This document shows positions 53,601 to 62,600 of a stretch of DNA of 64,000 nucleotides, piece after piece. The notes beneath the pieces are model-generated. The model made no database searches. It was not told the DNA's origin and was given only the letters and a program-made list of their open reading frames with translations. Made by a program: the position numbers and the translations under genes. Where the stretch lies: the NCBI RefSeq assembly GCF_033807575.1, contig NC_084726.1, positions 6,758,001 to 6,822,000 of the forward strand. The letters are read 5' to 3'. The first letter of the stretch is position 1, and every line of letters begins with the position of its first letter. The stretch comes from Cydia pomonella (taxonomy: Eukaryota > Arthropoda > Insecta > Lepidoptera > Tortricidae).

Positions 53601-56600
53601 ATATGCCATCTCGATGCATCATCTTATGTGCAAATACAAACACAAAGGCGTTGATGATTTTTTACATATGTCTAACTGAATCTTTAATAAATAAAGATGA
53701 GGAAGAAACTAGAGAACAGCACAAGTGTAATTTATGGTATGAATTAAGATATGGCCGCATAACCGCTTCAAGAGCATATGAAGTAAGTCGTTGTAAGACA
53801 GCAGATGGCACACTTGTGTCACTTATTTTGGGAGGGAAAATACCCGACACAGTAGCAATGAGTCGGGGCAGAGTACTAGAAGATGAAGTCAGGAAAACAG
53901 TGGAAATAAAACTAAAAAAAAACATAAATAAATGTGGACTTATGCTAAGTGAGAAATGTCCAATAATCGCAGGATCACCAGATGGTATATTCCAAGATGG
54001 TATTATTGAAATTAAATGTCCCAGCAGTAGCAAAACTTACAAAAATTATGTGAAAAATGGAGAAGCTACAGAAAAGTATTTTGCTCAAATGCAACTACAA
54101 ATGTACTTAACACAGAAAAAAACATGTGTTTTTTGTGTAGCAGACCCAGACTACAGTAATAATAAAAAAGTGACTTTGATAAATATACCATTTAACTTGG
54201 AGTATATTGAAAATTTAATTAATAATAAGTTTATAGTTTTCTGGAAAAATCAAATATACCCTTTATTATATAAGAGTGTGGAGTAAATATGTGTATTTAC
54301 ATAGAAGTGTAGTTAATAAAAATTGCTGGACTTTAATGCTGCTATAGTTGTGCTGTGTGCTCATGTATGTTTGTATATAATAAAAAAAACAATCATGAAA
54401 GTTTTAGTTTTATTTTATTAAAGAATTTTGCAGATTTATCAATGCACATGCAATAATAATTACATCATCCAGTATCTTAACAAAATTAAAATGAAGGCAG
54501 GCATGAGGTCTTAACATGTAAAATTCTCGTAGGCGCCGAATCACTCTTTCTATATGTATGCGCAAACTAGCAATCTGTTTAGTTTCTTTGGCCTCGCTTT
54601 TAGTCATTTGAGCTCCTTTTTCTACACTAGGAGGCCTTACTAGTGTTATACCTGATTTCTTAAGGTATTGTTCTATATGCTTAAAGCCCCTATCAGCCAT
54701 GATACACATGCCACTATTTAAAGATTTTATAAAATCACATGACTCTACCACACACATGTCAGTTGTTCTGCCACCAAATCCGGGTGAAACATAATTAACT
54801 AACCCATTTGGAGTACATGAGATTAAATATTTTATAGTGTTGGCTTTTTTATATTCTGACCAAGTCATTGCTTGGTTTACAGCCTTAGATGGCTTTTGTA
54901 TCTCTATCTCAAGGCAGTCTATAATGCAACTTACGTTGTGATATTTATGCCTGAATGCCATTGGTAGAGTCCTTTTTATAATATCTTTATCTAGTGGCAC
55001 AATAAAGGGACGTAAAACACTAGCTATTAAAGGCACATTTTTTGTAAATACCTTACTTAAACTAGACGCATTAGTTCCAAAATCATCTACTAAAATATGA
55101 AATGTACAATCTAATCTTATTTTATTTAAACATAACAAAATATGATGTTTGGGAATGTCTAATTTGTCTTTAATTATATCAATTAGGAAATAACAATTTT
55201 TTGGCACACCAATATATGAACGGGGCCGTTTTTCAATCTTACTTATTGTTCTCAATAAGGTCTCGGCTGCTTCTATTTTTCTGTCTTCTGCAATAAAATC
55301 ACTACAGTCCGAAGATGATTTCACTTGTAATGCATGCACTGATGGTGAGCTTGTGTTAGTAGATACAGATGGCACAGACGGTGTGTATAGAGAAATATCA
55401 CTGTCAGATTGTTCTTCTGGAATCAGTATATTTCTAGTAATCTTCTTTAGGATAGATGAAGAAGGTCTTGATTTTTTACAGGTTGTTACTTTAAACGGGG
55501 ATGTAGAACTAGATGTTATCGGTGGCTTCAGAGGTGATATTGCTTGATCTATTGTTTTCACATGGGTCTGGATCGCTTTACTTCTATATTTATGTGTAAT
55601 GATTACTTGAATGGATTTATCTGCTGTCGGCTTATATATCACTTTTGGTGTATTTTCTTCAATGGTTTGAAAACCTGCAAAAATTACAAGATATAAGATA
55701 AGAATCAAAAGAAGCTGTGCATGATATTAAACATCTATTTAGAATTTGGGTATGAATCTGAGTTTGAAGAATATTTATATTTTTTTGGTTTTCGGTTTAG
55801 GCACCAGAGTTGCGTCTGGGAGGCCCGGGTTCGATCCTCGCGGCCTAGTATGTGTTATGTGATATAATATTTTAAGTTTATTACATACCTGCTGAACTTG
55901 TTTGAGGTTGTTGTTCTAGGGAAGTACTTGGTGTAAAACTTTCAGGTGTACAACTTTCTTGAAGACACTCTGCTATTGTAGACATTCTCTGTTTTTTTAT
56001 CATGTATGGCCGCTCTGCACTGGTGCAGGTTCGTTTTCTTCTGTCTTCTTGACATCCAAATTTACTTGGTAAACAACCTGGTTTCATTCGCACATAAGAT
56101 ACCTTTCCCATTATATGGTACTCGGTATAATTCAGCATATCGTTTGGCAACTGGAAAAATATGAAGACTGTGTTTTAACACAATACAAATATGAGACATT
56201 CTAACCTCAAACCAAATGTTGCATTGTTATTTTAAAACAAAAAAAGCTTTGGTTTTTCTTAAGATTTACGAGTTGAATATGTAGTCACTACTTTTTTTAA
56301 TAATACTTACATCGAAATGATCTTCACAAAAATAAATTCTCGATGTTGTTGATAAACAATGAGCATCTTTCCTCCTTGCCAGTTTTAACCACTTTCTTCG
56401 CATTTTTTCCTTGACCGGAACACGTATGAATAATTTAGTCGGAGTTTTTATACTTGTATTTATACACTGGGGCACTATACAGTTTTTAAAATACGAAGTT
56501 TCCATTTTTATTTAAACAAAACAAACTTTCGCCGTAAGTGAACACAATCGCTTGCAACTATGTGACGTCATTCACGACGCCATGACACTTTCTTGTGTTT

Positions 56601-59600
56601 TTACGTCAGTTTAAAAATATTTTTTTCAAACTTAAAATATGTGTTTTAAATATAATTTTTATCATGAAATATTATTTTTTTGGGTTAATACAGGTACTAA
56701 ACTATCGAAATAAGCCATTTTTGAAATTTACGACACAGGCCTATTGGACTATACCTGATATCGGTGTCATCCACGTCAAAATTGGAGGTATCTGTAGGAC
56801 TGGCTACGTCGGGAACGAATGGTGCTTGCATCTCGCGGAGCGCCTCCCATTCTAACCCAGCAAACCACCCGTGGTTCTGCGAAAAAAGTCATCTCAGATT
56901 AATCTAAGATTTTTCAAGACGACGGTTGAAAACCCTCAATGACCATGATTGACCCTACCTCATATGTTATTTGCGATAAGAAATAAATAATAGATAATAT
57001 TCACATTGACGCATTGCAAATAGGTAAATGCCTAGTTAAATTGCGTACGGACAGTTTTTTTACCATTTTTTTTTAAATATATAATCTAAACTGTAGTAGG
57101 TTGCCTTATTGAAAATTTGGTCCAGTCCATGGTTACCTAGATTAACCGATTTTTATCTAAAATACACGTTACATTACCACACATTAATGCATTATTACGA
57201 AACTACGGTATCTGACCTGATGATGGACACAGGAGGTGGCCATAGAAACTCTGTGATTAAACAACGCAAACTAATTGTGTTTGGCTTTGTTACAATTGTC
57301 TCGATGAGTATTACGAGTAGAATGAGCCGCTTTTCCACGAACCGACTTGCAATGCGAAGCACCTTGATCTTGGAGACATGCCTCGCCTGAGGTATAGCGC
57401 CTGCGTATAGTTTTTCCTAAAAGATATCCACAGTTTTAGCACTAGTTTACCTTGAAATCTTGCAAGCCATTCTTTCCTAGCCGTTGGTCCGCGGCACATA
57501 TTAACTTCCGAATTAGGTCTGTCGCTTCGTCTGACACCTGAAATGAATTATGATAAAGTTACATATTATTCGTGTTTTATAGTATATTATAATACTACAT
57601 ACCTAAGGCAGTAATAGGACATTTCGATAAAAGTGCGGAAAATAGGATATTAGCAAGGAGTGGCGATAAATTTAAACACTCGAGTTGCGAATTACCGTTT
57701 CGCCCATGTATCGCACAACGTTTTACAGTGCATATGGCCCTTTAAATTTTCGACACAGTTAAGTAATGTGCTAATTATCGCACTAATGCAGTAAAGTAGC
57801 ACCATATGTACTGTAAAGTGAAAAATTACTGTGTGCCGTTATTTGACAATATATTTAATTAAAGTGGAGCTAGCTTGTATATATTATCTCGTTAGGCTAG
57901 ATCACCACAGTCTCAGATTACATGTAATTGTCAGCCATCCCATGAAAGTTAATATTTTCACCACGTCGTGCGTTGGCGTCGCTTGTATTTCCCCCACCTA
58001 CAACTTCACACATAAACTGGCATTTCGATTGCCCCAATTTTTCGAACACATCTGTTATTACAAGCTTTTATTTAGTTTCACCTGTCTTGTTGTCGGTCTG
58101 TAATCAAATCTTGTAAGTTCAATTTGATCCACTTCCCGGTTTCCGATTGAGCTGAAATTTTGCATGCATATGTAAGTCGGGTGACAATGCAATATTATGG
58201 TACCATCGAGCTGATCTGATGATGGAGACAGGAGGTGGCCATAGGAACTCTGTGATAAAACAACGCAACCTAATTGTGTTTTGGGGTTTTTAGAATTAGT
58301 TCATTGAGTATTAGTCTCCTGGCTAAAAAAAGTACAGTCAGCAATAAAAGCTTGTAACAAAAATGAAATTTTTGCCAATAACTTATTTTATATACAAATT
58401 TGGTATAAAAGGTAGTAACTTATCGAATCGAACGGTAATTTTAGTACATGGGACACAAACACAAACAATAAGACGCTATTAAATGTAAAACCCGCGCCGA
58501 GCCATCGATCGCGGAGCTGCAGCCCGCAGCCTGCATCGGTCCGCCAACGCGTGCTCCCGATGATGCTTCTCGGTATGGAGTGAATCATGTCAAGTAATTT
58601 TTCTACTTAAAACACGTGGGTGACCCGTTTTAATATATTTAATATGTGTCTCGGGAAAGATTTGATATTAAAATGAATAAGAAGCTTACGAGATTTTGTA
58701 GTTTACCTGTTTGGCATGTTCTAGAGGCGGTGGACAGCTAAAAGAACGAGCATGGTTCATGATCTTGCCGTATGTTTCCACGAGAGACTCTGCGTAGAAC
58801 GGCGTCTCTCCGAACAACATCTCGTACATACACACGCCTGAAATGACACAATTCATATCATAAAATTATTTAATACTTACTATTTACTTATAGAATCAAA
58901 GAAAATTTGAAATAGAAGTGAATTGTCAAAGAAAATAAAATAATTGATCAAAGGCCAAAGGTATGGCGGTATCGTTTTGAGCGATGGCGCCATAACCTTT
59001 AGCCAATGCCCGGTAAGATGGCGCCACTTTTTGATATTTAACAAATTTAACACATATCAGTGAAAGAATAAGAATCAAAGTAAAAAGGCGTTCTAAAAGT
59101 TTTAATCATGTGTCGAAAGATGGCAGTAAATTTACTGTAACTACAACATTTTTATTTACAATGCACCTCTATTTCAAATTGTCTTTGATCCAATCCACTT
59201 TACCTATAATTAATTGTGTACAGTTTAGCAGTTAAGTTGATAATATTTATGACATAAAAGCCTAATGCAGCACTCACCTAGCGACCACCAATCACATTCA
59301 GGACCATAGCGGCCCTGGCCATCCTCCATCGCCTGAAATACATACACCATATACTGTATAATGCACGGGTCACTCGAAACGCGCACAAAATAAAGACCAT
59401 CCCTCACACACTCAAAAATACTGCAAAGTCTATTCATATTGCAGAACCTGTAGTTTACAACAAATTGCCAAAAGTTGTAATAGAAGCTGTAAGCGACACT
59501 AACTTTAAATATAGATTTAAAAAATGGCTCATTGGTCAATGTTTCTACAGTTATAAAGAAATTATTGAACAAAAAGAGATAAAATAATATGTAATCACTA

Positions 59601-62600
59601 AAGTATAATTATGAAATAATATGTATATAATGACTAATTTATAATAATTGAATAATATGTGAGATGTGACCTGTAAGTTATCAATAAATAATGTCTATGT
59701 CTATAGGGTAATGTTTCTACAGTTATAAAGAATTTATTGAACAAAGAGATAAAATAATATGTATGCATAATCACTAAAGTATAATTATGAAATAATATGT
59801 AAATAATAAGTATATAATGACTAATTTATAATGATTGAATAATATGTAAGATGTGACCTGTAAGTTATTATTACCAATAAAGAATGTCTATTTCTATAGG
59901 GTATTAACTACAATCCGGCATTCATGTTGAACCTAATAATAATAATTTATAATTCTTTTATTGTCCGTAGAACACGGGTAGATACAATGATGGAACATAG
60001 TAATATAGAATCACCATGGTCTTGCCATGAGGCGCACGGTCGGTGCCCCAAATTAAGCAAAGAGAATTAAGAAGCGTAGTTATAATATTAGCGGAAAATC
60101 GTTGAGCATTAGACTTTTTGTTTGCCGCGACATCTATTGTCGAGTAGCAGTACTGAGAGTTCCGCTACTTGACGCTAGATGTAGACTACGAAAATAATAG
60201 TATTTTTGGTAAGAAAACCGTTGTATGGAGTGAGCATTAACTTACTAGGCTAGGATATATTTAGTAGTAATGACTAAAATAGATGTAGTAACTAATGTTG
60301 ATTTATCACACCATGAGACGTGACGTGATGTGTGTGAATATTCACTAAGATACAAAGAAATCATCCATAATTCAGGACCAAATATTCGTGATAAACACAC
60401 AAATAAATAGCCTTACCGGGACTCGAACCCTGCTGCTGCTTCATAGACAGGGTCTCTACAGACGAAGCTAGGAGGGCGTCTCTTGCTGTGGTATTTTCTA
60501 TAAAGCTTTTACTACTATACTCTCTATCTTTAGGTATTTAAATAAAAGTATACAAAATCTACCCTCAAATGACTCCTTAAGCCAGTTGAGGGTAGATGAA
60601 AACATTACATGATCAAATATTGTAGGATAAAGTCAGGTCGTTGAGTGACAGACACAGGTTGATTAACCAATAAATGTTATAACTACCCGAAAATGTACAA
60701 TTTTTTATTTATTTTTTTATTTAAATAGCTGAAGTTACAGAGTATAGTACTATGGATGTAAAGATTTTTGACATTCCAAGTGCTAAAAAAGAGTGAAGAA
60801 TACTCACCCTAAGAATCTCTGGCGATATGTAATCAGGAGTTCCTACTGCAACATTACTTTGCACCTGAAAAAATAGTTATTATTAACCTTTTTAACGCCA
60901 ATAACGGATGTATCCGCACCGTAGGTCCAACGCCGAAGACGAATTAATCCGTCACAGACCACAGAGCAACATAGACCTACAGTGCCTAGTTCCTACCTAA
61001 AGTTAAATTTCAGTTTTGACACTTCGGTGACGTGGCGTCCGAGTGACAGCTTTTGTGTTTGACACGGCGTCGAAAAGGTTAAACGAACTGAAATGACATT
61101 TATGAAGATCGGAATTTGGCGAAATACCCTTCAAAATTAAAGTGTAAATATGTTTTCTTTATAGGGAGCGTGCATGAACTGTAGGAGGCAGCACAGGAGC
61201 CGTCAGATTTTTGGCGCGAGGCGTAAATGTGATGTTTTTTGTTCCGATGTAGCCCACAAGATGGCAGAACCTACTATGCACAAGAAAACACGTGACGTGT
61301 ACATGTGCATGTTTATGGTTCCGATTCAGGCCACAAGATGGCAGACCCTCCAACGCGCACGGTTCCTATTGTGAGCTAACAGTCTAAATATGGGTAAAAT
61401 ATGTAAGTTTTAATCATAAACGTGAATTGTAATAGTAGGCCATGGAATTGGTACATTTTACCTTACATCAAATGAGGTAGTTCTGTTTTTTTAATATGTT
61501 GGTAGTGATGAAATTGTATTAACAAATACAAGTTTTCGACCTCAAAAGCCCTTGGGATCATTGAAAAGTACATGAAAGTCGATTAAATTTTAGGACTTTT
61601 TTCAGTTGTTGTAATTTTTTTTCCACCAAAATCTGGAGTTACGGCAAAAGTCACTATGCACACTTTTAAGAAGAAGGAATTTGCAATTAATTGACTATAA
61701 TTTTTTCTTAGTAAGCCAAATAGTTCATAAGATACGGCTTCTCAAAGGTTTGTAAAATTTTGAACTAACTGTAACTCAAAAAAGGTTATACCAGCAGCTG
61801 TGGTTGCAGGAAAGCCAGACTCAAATGCTCAGCTATTTGCAACTACAGCAATGGTCAATAGTGCGAGAATATACAGGACCGGAGATGTGCGCCGACATTG
61901 AAAAACCGTTCATTGATAATCCACCATCAAATGACAATTTCGACCAGCCTGATCAGGTTGACGAAGAAATGCTACCACACACGCTGGCCCCAAAAGGAGT
62001 GCTGTGGATTCAGAGGACCAGCCTGATTCATCAAAGATATACAAGAGATACGAGTTACAACAATTTCCCTCGCTGTACTGTATATTATACACACAATGAT
62101 CCGAAGGGCTTTCGAGGTGGATAACTTGGATTTGTCATTACTATTTCATCGCTACCAATATGTATAAAAAACAGAACTATCCCATTTGATGTAAGGCAAC
62201 ACCTCTTTTTAGGGTTCCGTACCCAAATGGCAAAAAACGGAACCCTTATAGATTCGTCATGTCCGTCTGTCTGTCCGATTCTGTCACAGCCACTTTTTTC
62301 CGAAACTATAAAAGCTATAATGTTCAAACTTGGTAAGTAGATGTATTCTATGAACCGCATTATGATGTTTACACAAAAATAGAAAAAAAACAATAAATTT
62401 TGGGGGTTCCCCATACTTAGAACTGAAACTCAAAAAATCTTTTTTCATCAAACCCATACGTGTGGGGTATTTATGGATAGGTCTTCAAAAATCATATTTA
62501 GGTTTCTAATATAATTTTTTTCTAAACTGAATAGTTTGCGCGAGAGACACTTCCAAAGTGAAAAAATGTGTGTTTTTTACCTTTTACCATTACCATGCAA

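Larger units (their letters stand above)
52440..56640. mobile_element. Two-gene DNA transposon (THAP-transposase + SWIM/YqaJ nuclease), boundaries approximate
   Basis: Two spliced genes converge tail to tail within 2 kb, nested in a gek intron. Subterminal segments about 150 bp from each start codon share an ACGTCACAT-like core (52,519 region on plus; 56,560 region on minus), which may be an internal transposase-binding site. Clean terminal inverted repeats and a target duplication could not be seen, so the limits are estimates. Confidence 0.6.

Noticed and set aside
55800..55860. tRNA-like GGGTTCGATCCTCGC motif in a transposase intron
   Set aside because: Only the B-box-like part is present; no A box or acceptor stem.
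61804..62124. 106-codon open frame
   Set aside because: No recognisable domain and no splice signals in a gek-compatible frame. It may be a small piece of an unidentified mobile element, but nothing supports a gene.
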